DNA of 64,000 bases from Patellifolia procumbens (Eukaryota > Streptophyta > Magnoliopsida > Caryophyllales > Amaranthaceae): assembly GCA_947645195.1 (NCBI GenBank), contig CANSGD010000056.1, forward strand, positions 124,001-188,000, in the 5' to 3' direction. Position numbers and translations under genes: made by a program. A model generated the notes under the pieces. It did not search any database and was not told the origin of the DNA. It saw nothing but the letters and a program-made list of their open reading frames with translations. Below, in pieces: positions 11,151-22,902 of this stretch (positions are counted from its first letter, which is position 1; each line of letters starts with the position of its first letter).

Positions 11151-12210
11151 TCAAATACTAGTATTAATTAATCTATGGCATGATTGTTTAGGTCAACCTG
11201 GCATAAGAATGATGCACAGGATCATTGAGAACTCAATCGGACATTCAATAAAGAATTTAAAAATACGTAAGACAAATGAGTTATATTGTGCAGGATGCTC
11301 AGTTGGGAAAATGATAACAAGTCCCACTAAAAATAAAATTGCTACTAAATCTCCAACATTTCTTGAAAGTATTCGAGGAGATATTTTTGGCCAATTATTC
11401 CCGCATGTGGACCATTACGATACTTTATGGTGTTGATTAATTCTTCAACACGATGGTCACATGTGAGCCTTTTATCAAGAAAAAATAGTAAGCAAAACTT
11501 CTTGCTCAAATCATTTGATTAAGAACTCAATTCTTGGATTATACAATTAAAAGAATAAGGCTCAACATTGCTGGTGAATTTACATCCCAAACATTTGATG
11601 ATTATTGTATGTCCATTAGGATTGATATGAAGCATCCACTGGACCATGTTCATACACAAAATGTTCTTGTTGAATCATTAATAAAAAAAATTACAATTAA
11701 TTGCAAGGCCACTATTAATGAAATCAAAGTTGCCCTCATCTGCTTGGGGTCATGCCATAATACATGCGACATCATTATTTCAATTGAGACCAACTGCTTA
11801 TTATAAATTTTCACCACTGCAACTAGTCTGTTGTCGAAAACCGAATGTCTCACATTTAAAAATATTGGGATTTGGTGTGTATGTCCCTATTGCCCCACCA
11901 CAACGCACAAAGATGGATCCACAACGGAAGTTGGGAATATATGTTGGTTTTGAATCCCCATCTACCAATGACAGGTGATTTATTCACGGCTCGTTTTGCC
12001 GATTGTCATTTTAATGAGATCCTATTCCCAGCCTTAGGGGGAGAGAAAGTGGACCCAAACAAGAAAAATATAGAAATCACATGGAATGCAACACAAATAT
12101 CTTTTCTTGATCCACGAACAAACTCGTGTCAGCAAGAAGTTAAGAAAATTGTTCATATACAAGGTGTTGCAAATCAATTGCTTGATGCATTCCTTAATAT
12201 AAAAAAGTGA
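11151..12210 (+). pseudogene. Ty1/copia relic: gag-pre-integrase and integrase
   Basis: LWHDCLGQPGIRMMHRII (from about 11175) is the GAG-pre-integrase motif, and the zinc-binding C-x2-C remnant CAGCSVGK follows. The core shows RGDIFGQL (first Asp kept) and, near 11555, RLNIAGEF, where the usual second catalytic Asp (RTDNAGEF) is Asn. NVLVESLIKK near 11665 keeps the Glu. The frame from 11718 has the usual SAWGHAIIHA and KLGIYVGFESP motifs. The missing Asp and several stops show a dead enzyme. Confidence 0.8.
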
Positions 12211-13230
12211 TAAAGTCACATATACCAGTAGAGAATGCTCCACCAAGAATTGAAATTCCCATAGATAATAAGGCAATTGAAAAAGAGTATATGGCACGTT
12301 GAAAGGGTGGAAAGCCACCTGGTTCACAAGAATCAAAACCAAGGAAAAATAAAGGTGAGATGAAATAGAAAATGAACAAATGATTCTTCCTCCAATTGAG
12401 AATCAAGAAATTCAAAATGGAGAAAAAGAGAAAGAGAAAGAAAAATATGAAGATGTTCCAAATAACGAGGAACAAGAAAGTATCGACAACAATAAAATTT
12501 CGATTAATTATGCTTGAAAAAAGCGACAGTGGAATCCGAAAAAATGTTGTGATAAATAAAATCTTTACTTACTCCATAGCGGTTGAAATGGTATCTGATG
12601 AGAATGATATAGAACTAAAAGCCGTAAACGAATGTTGTCATAGACAAGATTGGCCAAAATGGAAAGAAGCAATCGAAGCAGAATTAAAATCGCTTGAAAA
12701 GCGAGAAGTTTTCGAACAAATAACTCAGACCCCAAAGGGTGCAAAACAAGTGGGTATTTAACAGAAAACGCAATGAGAAAAATGAAACCGTTAGATACAA
12801 AGCAGGGCTTGTTGCCTAAGGCTTCTCGCAAATGTCAGGGATTGATTATGATGAGACGTATTCTCTAATAGTTGATGCAACTACACTAATATTTCTGGTG
12901 AGTTTATCCGTTTTTGAAATATTTAAAATGCGGTTGATGGATGTCCTAACTCCATACTTATATGGGACGCTCAATACTGACATCTACGTGAAAGTCCACG
13001 ATGGACTAAAACTACCAGAAAATACACATCCAGAGACATGATCTCTAAAAAGCTGAAACGGTTGCTTTATGGACTTAAACAATCGGGAAGAATGTGATAT
13101 TATCGTCTTAGTGAGTACCTTATGAAAGAAAGATTCAAAAAAATCAAATCAGTCCTTGTGTTTTCATTAAATGATCTAAATCAGGATTCTCTATAATTGT
13201 AATCTATGTTAATGATTTGAACATCATTGA
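12211..13230 (+). pseudogene. Ty1/copia relic: reverse transcriptase
   Basis: A linker rich in Lys/Glu (12240-12500) leads to WPKWKEAIEAELKSLEKREVF at about 12650, the usual start of copia RT. MSGIDYDETYSLIVDATT at 12832 matches the conserved GIDYxETFSPV box. KKLKRLLYGLKQSGRM follows near 13040. The active-site box near 13205 reads YVND instead of YVDD. Many stops lie between these pieces. Confidence 0.8.
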
Positions 13231-13399
13231 AACTCATAAATAACTTGAAATAACTGCAAAATACTTGATGAAAAAATTGAAATGAAAGATCTTAGGAGAA
13301 CAAAATTGTGTCTTGGCTTACAAATGGAACGTTTTATATGGATAAATCACATCCACATTCTCTAATGGTTGTGCAATCATTGAATATGAAAGACGAACC

Positions 13400-14151
13400 A
13401 TTCCGACGTTGAGAAGAAAACAAAGAATTTCTTGGTCCCGAAGTACCATACTTAAGTGCAATTGGCGCTTTGATGTACCTAGCTAACAATACTCACCCTG
13501 ACATAGCTTTTTCAGTAAACCTCTTAGCTATATAGAGTAATGCACCAACGAAGATGCATTGAAATAGAGTTAAGCACCTATTATGTTCCCTCCTAGGAAC
13601 AAAGGTTCTTGGATTGTTTTATCAATAGAAGCAAAATGCTTTACTCATTGGTTATGCGGATGCTGGATACTGGATACTTATCATACCCTCAAAAGGCCAA
13701 GTCACAGTTTGGCTATGTATTCACTTATGGAGATACAACAATATCATGGAGATCAACAAAGGAGACATAAACTACCACATCATCAAATTATGTCGAATTG
13801 ATCGCTCTATATGAACCTGCAAGAGAATGTGTTTGGCTCAAATCAATTATTAGCCATATTCAAGAAGAATGTTGAATGAATTCAGTTACTGACAATCCAA
13901 CACTGATCTATGAAGATAAGATTGCTTGCATCACCTTAGGCAGTGAAGGATATATCAAAAGAGATAGAATTAAACATTTATCACCAAAACTCTTTTTCAC
14001 ACATGATCTACAGAAGGAAGGAAAGATACACATTCAACAAATCCAGTCATGTGAAAATATTGCAGATCTGTTTACCAAGTCCCATCTTTCAAAGAAATTT
14101 GAACAATTGGTGCACAAACTCGGAATGCTTCGCCTTCAAGACCTCTGTTAG
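13400..14151 (+). pseudogene. Ty1/copia relic: RNase H
   Basis: YLSAIGALMYLANNTHPDIAFSVN near 13450 and GYADAGY near 13650 are copia RNase H motifs. The last open part, 13876-14151, ends in the typical C-terminus NIADLFTKSHLSKKFEQL and HKLGMLRLQDLC. A purine run (TTTAGGGAGAG) follows at about 14155 and may be the old polypurine tract. The 3' LTR is not recognisable. Confidence 0.8.
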
Positions 14152-14454
14152 ATTTAGGGAGAGTATTATAGTTTTCATATGCACTGCACTCTTTTTCCCT
14201 TCGATCAGGCTTTTATCTCATTGGTTTTTCTGACAAGGTTATTAATAAGGCAGTATATTTAAGCACATAAAGAGATACAGTTGTAAGAAGCATCGATAGA
14301 AAAGATGGACATTCAAATGGGAGTGTTTATGGTCTATTATGAATGGTCATCTATCCACTCTGTACCACGCATACATTAAATGCATGTAGAAAAATCACTC
14401 CCTATGATATAACATATAGGCATGGTCATAGCATGTTTTAAGTAAAGCTGTCAA

Positions 14455-15060
14455 TTCGGGTGTGTGGGTCGGGTTTGGGTCGGGTCATGTCGGGTTGGGT
14501 GTCGCTCGGGTCGGGTCAAGTTCGGGTATCCATCTAGATAGGTCGGGTCGGGTTTGGGTCGGGTTTGTTCGGGTCGGGTTGGTTCAGGTCTAAATCACTT
14601 CGGGTTCGGGTCGGATTGAACCCGGGTCGGGTCAAGTTTGGGTCGGTTTGGTTCGGATCGGGTTTGGAACAGGTTATGACGGTTAATTTCAGGTTCGGGT
14701 AAGCTTCGGGTCGGGTCTATGTCGGTTCGGGTCATCCTCGGATCGGGTTATGCCCAGGTCGGGTCAACTTCGGATCGGGTGGTGCCCTGGTCGGGTCAAC
14801 CTCGGATCGGGTTATGACCGGTCGGGTTGAACTCGGATCGGGTTATGTTCGGGTTGGGTCAACCTCGGTTCGCGTTATATTCAGGTCGGGTCAACCTCGG
14901 ATCGAGTTATGATCGGGTCAGGTTTGTCTGGGATCGGGTCTAGTTCGGGTCGATTTCGTTTCGGGTCTAGTTCGGGTCGATTTTGTTTCAGGTCTAGGTC
15001 GGGTCAATCTCAGATTCGGCTATGTATAGGTCAAATTATGTTCGAGTCAAGTTAACATCA
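14455..15060 (+). repeat. G-rich TCGGGTCGGGTT array (left end of hAT)
   Basis: Degenerate short repeats of CGGGTCGGGTT, CGGGTCAACCTCGGAT and similar. At 14466-14484 four GGG runs separated by 2, 3 and 2 bases fit a G-quadruplex motif on the + strand. Confidence 0.85.
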
Positions 15061-15411
15061 TATCGAATTAGTTCGAGTCAATCAAATTTCGAAACTGAGA
15101 TTATTCGAATTTGATATATATATATATATTTGAGTGGCGATGAGTTTATAAATTTTCCATTTTAGTTTTAGTATGATCGATCGCGAACCAATATAACGAG
15201 ACTACTTGTTAAGTCTTATACCAATAAATCAACCACCATTGAACATTGTCCATTGAAATTGAGATTATGGTGGCGATGAGTTTTTTCCAATTTAGTTTTA
15301 GTATGATCGATAGTTACGATTAGTGTATGTGTAAGTGTATTAGACCAATCATTCAATCATCAATAAATTTAAGATTGCTAAGACTAGTGTATCAGATCAT
15401 TCATCAATCAA

Positions 15412-15474
<63 letters not shown>

Positions 15475-17090
15475 TAGAGTTATACATTAAGAACAATCTT
15501 CAATATATTATATCATTGTATATCAATGTATACGGTAATTAAGATTAGTGTATTAGATCCATCATCGGCGTATTAAATCAATACACACTATATTGATCAA
15601 TCATCGGCGTAATAAGAAAGCTAAGATCAATATAGTAGATAAACTATCAATGTATTATATCAACCATCAATACATTAGATCAATGTTTACGACAAACAAT
15701 ATTAGTGTATTAGATCAATAATTGGCGTATTAGATCAATATATAAGATATTTAAGATCAATATATTAGATCAACTGTCAATATACTAGATCAACTTATAA
15801 GTTAGTTAAGATTAATGTATTAGAAGATCGGGCATCAATATAGTTAAGATTAGTGTATTAGATCAATCATCTATATATTAGATCAATGTAATCGTTAAGG
15901 CAAATTTAGTAGATTCATCATCAGTATATTAGAACAATTTAATAAGAAAGCTAAGATCAATATAGTAGATAAACTATCAATGTATTATACCAACCATCAA
16001 TACATTAGATCAATGTTTACGACAAACAATATTAGTGTATTAGATCAATCATTGGCGTATTAGATCAATATATAAGATATTTAAGATCAATATATTAGAT
16101 CAACTATCAATATACTAGATCAACGTATAAGGTTAAGATTAATGTATTAGATAGAAGATCGGGCATCAATATAGTTAGGATTAGTGTATTTGACCAATCA
16201 TCTATATATTAGATCAATTTAATAAGAAAGCTAAGATCAACATAGTAGATAAATCATCAATGTATTAGATCAATCATCAATACATTAGATTAATATTTAC
16301 GACAATCAATATTAATGTATTAGATCAATCATCTATATACTATATCAATATATAAGATAGTTAAGATTAAAGTATTACATCATTAATGTATATGTAATAG
16401 ATCAATAAAATTTAGTTATGATTAATGTATATGTATTAAATCAATATAACAAGATAGTAATCACAATTTAGACATTATTAACGATGGACAACTTTTATAA
16501 TTTAATTTTTATCAGATCGGACGAATGGATGATACATAAGTAATAAGTTTTGAATAGTGAATATTATCAAAACGATGGAGATATATTATGGAACTAAAAA
16601 AAGGGATGAAGAAAATAAAGGATAAATGAAAGAGAAAGTTATTGAAATACAGAGAAAATAGTTTTGGCCATAGATGGAACTCGTGGAAGCATAGATAGAG
16701 AAATTCGTGGAACCATGTATTATCAATGATGAATAAGATAGTTGATAATCATCTATTATTAGATCAATCATCAATATATTTCATTATTGAGTTAGGTATA
16801 TAAGAGTTATGTATTATATTATTCATAATTTATTATTGAATATGATAGTTAAAATCTATGTATAAGATCAGTTATCAATATATTAGACCATTGAGTTAGA
16901 TACTTAGGAGCAACATAATCATGAATATAGTAGATCAATGAATAAGATTACTACGATCTATATATTGCATTACTGAATTAGATATTTGAGAGCCATGTAT
17001 TATATCGATCATCACTAGATCAATGAATAAGATAGTTAAGACTTATGATTTATGTATCTGAGCAATCATCAATATATTACCCAAAAAGAT
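15060..17090 (+). repeat. AT-rich ATTAGATCAATCATCAATA array with longer units
   Basis: The block is built from variants of TATTAGATCAATCATCAATA. Longer units starting CTAAGATCAA recur at 15621, 15951 and 16231, so the periods are 330 and 280 bases. A TA microsatellite fills about 15420-15471. No coding sequence is supported. Confidence 0.8.
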
Positions 17091-17379
17091 AATAATAGAT
17101 ATTGAGATTGTCACCGATAACATTGAGATTGTTTAAAAGGTGTTGCACACTGTAAAAGTTTCAGGAATATCTCACCTTACTTACCCAAAAAGATAATAAT
17201 AGATATTAAGGGTAATAATAATAATTAATAATTATATTCTTTGTTATTATTGGAAACCAAAATTCATTAGAAGTAACAGCACTAATAATTTTAGAAAAAA
17301 GATCTCAAAATCATTCATAATTCAAAAAATTCAAATTCAAAACAATAAAACCTTGTATTATTTCAATTTTAAAAATTTC

Positions 17380-17890
17380 AAATTCAAAATGCAAAAAATT
17401 TTACCCTTTATTTTTCCCTCCCTAAAATCCTAAGTTCTACTCCCAACCAAAATTCCAAAACCAACCCACTATATAAACTCCCCCAGAAACCCATATCCCC
17501 CACCTCAGTCACTCAAACCTAACGCCCCTCCCCCTTCTTCTCAGCCGTCAACCTCTTCTCCTGGTAATTCCTCCTTCCATTTGTTTCTCCAAATTTCCAA
17601 CATCTTCATCTTAATTAGCTGTTTTTTGCAAGAATTTCGGAAAATTAAACCCTCCCCTTCTCCCTGCCTCTTCTCATCCGTCACACCCCATAGTTCAACT
17701 CACTACCTCCCCCCATAGTTCAAGTTTGCTTTTTTTTTTTGTAAAAAATTTCCAACATCTTCATCTTAATTAGCTGTTTTTTTTGTAACTGAAAATTGCA
17801 ACACCCAGAAATTCAACAAAGAAATTGTCATTAGAAACTACATGAAAAAATCAAAGATAGACGAATGTATCAGATCTAGACAAAGGTGAG
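17380..17890 (+). other. Promoter and 5' UTR-like segment inside the hAT element
   Basis: ACTATATAAACTCCCCC near 17468 looks like a plant TATA box. It is followed by a C-rich leader and a possible splice donor (CCTGGTAATT near 17560). A segment around ATTTCCAACATCTTCATC occurs twice, near 17590 and 17748. The composition differs from the AT-rich repeats on its left. It may be a captured host promoter and leader; which gene it came from cannot be told from the sequence. Confidence 0.4.
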
Positions 17891-17899
17891 TCCGATGAA

Positions 17900-18860
17900 A
17901 AAGAAAAAACCCACCTACTTAGAACTTGGAAGATTGAATTTGGATTTGGCTGGTCTCAGGAAGCATCGTTTCACTTTATCATGCATTAAACTAGATACCA
18001 CTTTCCCAACAATTTTAATTACCCACAATTGCAACTTAATAGAGTTGGAAGAAGAAAGGAAAATTGGAAAATAGTAATTAGGTGTGAAGATGGACATTAA
18101 TGTCCTCGTATGACAATTGAGAAGAACAAGAAAGTGACAACTCAAGATCAATCGTTGTGGTGATATTTGATATCTTGAGAGATCAATGCAATATTATATT
18201 GGGCCAATTTTTTTTATATTTAAGGCTAATGAAAATATAAATTAGTTATAAAATATAGTAATTAACATCTTAGAGTTGGGATGACATTGTTATTATTAGC
18301 TTTCCTAGCATTCAAGGGGCTATGATTTTTTTTATCTCTTGATCATTTTCCCACATATTGTATCTTCTCTTTGGTTTTGATAATTAACTTATCCTAGTAA
18401 ATAGCTATTTCTCAAGGAAATGGTAATAAGCCTGTATGGGATGCCATGTCGAAATTCAATGAGAAAGCATACAGTAAACCAAGATAGCTAAAGATGAGAA
18501 TATAGATTGTTCAAGCCTTACATATCTAATGCAGCAAGCCTTTATGGACAATTTGTAATGTTGAACATGAATTGGAATGTGTAATGATAATTTGATTTTT
18601 GTTTGGTTTACAAGCAAAGTTATGACTTGGCAATTTCAGTTGGTTTTTCTTCTTTTAAATTTGTTTTTAACAATGAACTGTGAATCTTTGATGACATTGT
18701 TTAACAATATAATTACCATCAATCTATTTGGAATGACACTATTAATTGCTCACTATTTAGCATAGATTAAAACAACGAAAAGTTGAATATTTTTTCTCTC
18801 TTATTTGACTGATGTCAATCTTTACTCTAAGTATTTAAAGTTTGAAATGACTTAATAATA
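17900..18860. other. hAT interior, no gene recognised
   Basis: AT-rich, with two short open frames (17886-18074 and 18577-18765) that match no family I recognise and lack context for a gene. Confidence 0.5.
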
Positions 18861-18869
18861 TTATAGTTT

Positions 18870-19990
18870 TATTGTTACAATTTTAAAAGTTTAGTTCGTT
18901 TTATAAAAGTTTAAAATTTTATAGTTGGCTGTAATTTCGTTTAGTTTAGTTCAAATTATAACACTTTAAAATAATTTTCAGTTATTTTCGGTTAATACCC
19001 AGTTCAGTTAGATTCGGTTTATAACAGTTTAATACATTTTAAAGTTATTTTCGCTTAATGTTCGGTTCGGTTCGATTCGGTTTAAAACAGTTTTTGATAC
19101 ATTTAATTACGATTTACTTCCTTTTCGCTTCGGTTTCGGTTCAGTTTCAGTTCAGTTTAATACAGTTTACTTTAAAACAGTTGATTTCAGTTCGCTTTTT
19201 TTTTCACTTACTAATTAGTTTCGGTTCGGTTAGTAGTTCAACCAACAGTTTTCAACCAAACTGACAACTCAAGATGTTAGTGAATGATAATGATTTTACT
19301 GATCGGGTCAGGTTAAGTTTAAGTTGAGTCATGATCTAGTCGGGTTGAAGTTAGGTCGATTCGGGTCATGATCCGGTTGGGTTGAGGAAATGTCGGGTCA
19401 TGTCGGGTCGGGTTGAGATCATATCGGGTCATGTTCGGGTCGGGTTGAGGTCAGGTCGGGTCATGTTCGAGGTCGGGTTCAGATCAGGTCGGGTTGAGGT
19501 TAGGTCGGGTCATTCGGGTCAGGTTGATGTTAAGTCGGGTTATATTCGGGTCGGGTCATAATCGAGGTCGGGTTGAGGTCAGGTCGGGTCATGTTCGAGT
19601 CGGGTTCAGATCAGGTCGGGTTGAGGTTAGGTCGGGTCATTCGGGTCAGGTTGATGTTAAGTCGGGTTATATTCGGGTCGGGTCATAATCAGGTCGGGTT
19701 GAGGTCAGGTCGGGTCATGATCGGGTCGGGTTGAAACCAGGTTACGTCGGGTAAATTCGGATATGGGTTGAGTTCGGGTCGGGTGCAGGTCGGGTTCAGG
19801 TCGACAATTGTCGGGTCGATTCGATTACAGGTTGAGGTCGGATCGGGTGCGGGTCGGGTTCAGGTCGAGGATTGGCGGGTGTCATTCGGTTACGAGTTGA
19901 GTTCGAGTCGGGTGCAGGTCGGTTTCGGGTGTATCATTTCTCGGGTCGGTTCCGGGTCGGATTCGGTTCAAAATCCTGGAACAGGTCAGC
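18870..19990 (+). repeat. GGTTCGGTT then TCGGGTTGAGGTCAGG arrays (right end of hAT)
   Basis: From 18870 to about 19260 the repeats are TTCGGTTCGGTT-like. From about 19300 to 19990 they are CGGGTTGAGGTCAGGTCGGGTCATG-like with a period of about 12 and local duplications (the unit near 19480-19560 recurs near 19610-19690). The G-rich strand is the same (+) as in the left array, so the arrays are direct, not inverted, repeats. Confidence 0.85.
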
Positions 19991-20267
19991 TTTTGACATC
20001 TCTAGTTTTAAGTATGAATATGCAGAGGAAGGTAAATATAAGTTACACCAAGTAAAAATTCTCTCGGCTTATGTTCTCATCTTTTTACAACAACTTATAA
20101 TTTTAAATTCAACAATATCGTCTCCCCTAGAATCTTTAAGTGCCCAATCCCCATAGCCAAGAATAAATTACAAAACAAGAAAACTAAAAAGGATCATAAA
20201 CAAAAAGTCAAATAATCATACATCTCTCTCTCTAAAAACCAAAGGTGCAAACACAGAGTTTTCCTCT

Positions 20268-20274
20268 TATAAAA
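20268..20274 (+). promoter_or_regulatory. SAUR TATA box
   Basis: TATAAAA lies 199 bases upstream of the start codon, after a CT-rich stretch. No ATG occurs between the expected start of transcription (about 20300) and 20473. A TGTCTC auxin-response-type hexamer lies at 20287-20292. The hAT element ends 264 bases upstream. Confidence 0.65.
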
Positions 20275-20472
20275 ACCCATCAACCCTGTCTCTCTAAAAT
20301 CCCCCTTCTCACCACCTTCTCTCTTTCCACCTCCTCTTATTTCTCTCGTACTCCCAGGACTACAATTAGTACTACTCCAACTAGCTCATCTTCATCATTC
20401 ATTATTCCCACTATTTTTCTTTCCATTCTTGCTCACCCACCCAATTCACCAACATCCAAAACAACAACAAAA

Positions 20473-20901
20473 ATGTCGACTGGATTCTCAAAATGTAACA
20501 AAATCCGCCACATTGTGCGTCTTCGTCAAATGCTACGTCGATGGAGGAACAAAGCTGCTCAACGCCGCATCCCATCTGATGTCCCAGCTGGATGCGTCGC
20601 AGTTACCGTCGGATCCAACTCCCGACGCTTTGTTGTTCGAACTACTTATCTAAACCACCCTGTTTTCAGAAAACTCCTGCTTCAAGCCGAGGAGGATTAT
20701 GGTTATACTAACCAGACCGGTCCTCTTTTTATTCCTTGCGATGAGAATGTGTTCGAGGAAATTCTCAGATTCTTGAACCGGTCTGACTCCAACGCCCGGT
20801 TCGTTAATCTCGAGGACTTTCAACGTTCTTCGAATTGCCACGTTGGCTTCCGTGGGACCCTCACTGACTCACGTCCCTTGCTCGATAAATCCGTCTGGTA
20901 A
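20473..20901 (+). CDS. SAUR: SAUR-family small auxin-up RNA protein, 142 aa
   Basis: The start is the first ATG after the TATA box; the reading frame extends upstream to 20245 but only from a GTG, and that part is the 5' UTR. Residues ~1-32 are strongly basic (MLRRWRNKAAQ). The SAUR domain, ~33-103, includes VPAGCVAVTVG, RRFVVRTTYLNHPVF, LLLQAEEDYGY and the I-P-C-D motif. The C-terminus ends SRPLLDKSVW, as in the Arabidopsis SAUR49/52/53 type. SAUR proteins act in auxin-driven cell expansion, in part by inhibiting PP2C.D phosphatases and so activating plasma-membrane H+-ATPases. The gene is intronless, as is usual. It is the only intact host gene in the window, and nothing in it is damaged. 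Confidence 0.95.
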   Translation: MSTGFSKCNKIRHIVRLRQMLRRWRNKAAQRRIPSDVPAGCVAVTVGSNSRRFVVRTTYLNHPVFRKLLLQAEEDYGYTNQTGPLFIPCDENVFEEILRFLNRSDSNARFVNLEDFQRSSNCHVGFRGTLTDSRPLLDKSVW

Positions 20902-21660
20902 ACACAAACGAATATGAAGTAGTAATTTTTATTTTGGGTAATTTTTAATTTTTTTTTCTTGAATTAGTTTAGGTTTTATTTTATTTCTTTACACTTTCTA
21001 AATACGTAAGGAATATAATATATTCCTAACAGTTCAAATTACGATTATTTGGGTTCGGGGTATAGTGTGTGACGGAGCTGAGTCAAATGGAGGAGTTACT
21101 CTGAGCCAGGATGCATGGAGATGGCTAAATGAGTGGTGAATGTAAGACGAGTCTACCACCGAGTCGTCCCGGTTTATGGATCGGAGGGAGTCAAAGTTTG
21201 AATCACTGTGAAGCTCGTCCCGATTAGAGGGTGTAAAATAGTTGACCCAGGAATTGAGAGGGTCAATTTTGTAAATTTCGTGATTTATTCAGATGGATTG
21301 TATTTGTGAGAAAATAATAATAATTGTAAAGAAAGCAGCTACGTCTTTGTTTGATTTGTCAATTTGATAATTCGGTTTGTTTTAGCATTTTCGCTTTCTG
21401 ATCATTGATTGGTCAGAATATCAGGTAGGCCATAATTCAACCATGTGAAAATATGCTCATATTTGTTGTATTCCACTTACATAAATTGGGTTAGTTACAT
21501 AAATATAAAAATAATACCCCCGCCTCTTCTTTTTTAAAAAAAAGTTGATTTCTTTTCCAGCAAATTTTTGTAATATTAAGTTTAAGGTAAGATCAGCCTA
21601 ATAGACCAATTTAGCACGCATTCACGAACTCGCATCTTCCCTCCCATGTTACATATGCGT
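20902..21660. other. 3' flank of SAUR, no further gene seen
   Basis: The first 150 bases are T-rich, as expected of a plant 3' UTR with several AATAAA-like variants. Beyond that lies unremarkable sequence without a supported open frame. Confidence 0.5.
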
Positions 21661-22440
21661 CTTACAGTTTCAAAAGTTGATGTTTTATGTTAAGAGTTAA
21701 AGTTTCTTAGCCCATTTGTTAATATCATAACTTGTTTCCTATTTCTAATTAAAGCTAATATTTTAGGGTGAAAAGTTAATACTTTTTGCTTATAAGTTAA
21801 TGTTTTTTGTCGAATAGTTAAGATTTATTATGTACTATCATATAAGTATATTCCAAAGTTGATGTTTGGATTTAAAAGTTAACTTTCAAGGTTTAAAAGT
21901 TGATTTTTTAAGTCTATTTTTAAACAAAATAACTTATCTCAATATTTAAAAGTTAAAGGTTTGAGGATCAAAAGTTAAGTTTTTAAGTTTAAAAATTGAC
22001 ATTTTTAGCCTATTTGTTAATATCGACTCTACATATATGGTACTCCCTCCATTTATTTTTGTTTGTCCTACTTTCCGTTTTATTTCGTTTCTTTTTGTTT
22101 GTCCTACTTTTTCATCTTTCCATATATAGCAAAATTATATTACTCATCTATGACTACTTTATCACTTTTTGGTCCCACATATACATTACTATTTTCTCTC
22201 ACCTACTTTAATCACCACATTTACTATAAAATAAGTTGATTTTTTAATTATTGTCCCCACCCATAAACATATGACATCATATTCATTGGCATTTGGAGCT
22301 TTAGTAAATGGGACAAACAAAAAGAAACAGAGCGATTATTAGTTATGGATTTTTGTGCAAAAGTTAAGGTCTTAGATTGAAAAGTTCAAAAACGCAAAAG
22401 TTTAGGTCGAAAAATTAAAAAATTCAATTTAACCGGGTTG
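21660..22440 (+). repeat. Degenerate AAAAGTTAA(N)TTTT repeats, split by a MITE
   Basis: The short motif AAAAGTTAA or AAAGTTGAT followed by a T run recurs every 20-40 bases on both sides of the MITE at 22043-22336, so the array predates that insertion. Confidence 0.6.
22043..22336 (+). mobile_element. Stowaway-like MITE 1
   Basis: CTCCCTCCATTTATTTTTGT at the left is mirrored by an imperfect inverted copy at the right (GGGACAAACAAAAAGAAACAG), flanked by TA on both sides (22041-22042, 22337-22338). This is the Tc1/mariner-type MITE pattern. The right end has lost several matches. Confidence 0.75.
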
Positions 22441-22579
22441 CTTAGCGTGTGACGCGCGTAATTGGGCTTTTAATTATTTATTGGGTTGGCCTGACGTTAA
22501 AGCTTAACCTAAGACCATCTGATAGTAAACTAACTCTTCTTTTACATAGTTTTGGAAATACAAATTTTAAACATTGATA

Positions 22580-22900
22580 TTCCCCTCCGTCCCAGATTAA
22601 TCGCAACAATAGTTTGTGCACATAGTTTTAGGAAATTAATCAAATAGGGTATATATTATATCAATTTAATGTAAAAGTTAATGTGATGAAAAGAGATGTG
22701 ATACTTTTAGGAAGTTAATAAAGTAAGGGAGTAATATATTAATGTTTTTCACATAAATCAATGGATGAGTGGGGTATATTCTTTGGGTGATATACTTCTA
22801 TACTAAAAAATTTGTGGGTCCATGCCTAAATAGAAGTGTTGCAATTAATATGGGACAACTATAAATGAAAAGTGTTACAACTAATATGGGACGGAGGGAG
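22580..22900 (+). mobile_element. Stowaway-like MITE 2
   Basis: The left CCCTCCGTCCCAGATTAAT and right ATATGGGACGGAGGGAG are inverted repeats, with TA at 22578-22579 and 22901-22902. The outer left base pattern has one extra base compared with the right. Confidence 0.75.
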
Positions 22901-22902
22901 TA

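Larger units (their letters stand above)
14443..20004 (+). mobile_element. Non-autonomous hAT element with perfect 8-bp TSD
   Basis: The ends are TAAAGCTGTCAA on the left and TAGAGATGTCAA (inverted) on the right, matching at 10 of 12 positions and resembling hAT/Ac-type termini. The 8-bp duplication GTTTTAAG is identical at 14435-14442 and 20005-20012. No hAT transposase is visible in any frame. The interior holds G-rich arrays at both ends, an AT-rich repeat block and a promoter-like segment. Orientation is arbitrary. Confidence 0.8.

Noticed and set aside
14455..15060. Telomere-like repeats
   Set aside because: The unit is CGGGT-rich and irregular, not TTTAGGG, and it lies inside a bordered hAT element.
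14436..20014. Mutator-like element with 9-bp TSD TTTTAAGTA
   Set aside because: The 9-bp match exists, but shifting by one base gives an 8-bp duplication with ends TAAAGCTGTCAA/TAGAGATGTCAA, which fit hAT better, and no long TIR is seen.
20245..20472. N-terminal extension of the SAUR frame
   Set aside because: It begins with GTG upstream of the TATA box; the SAUR start is the ATG at 20473.
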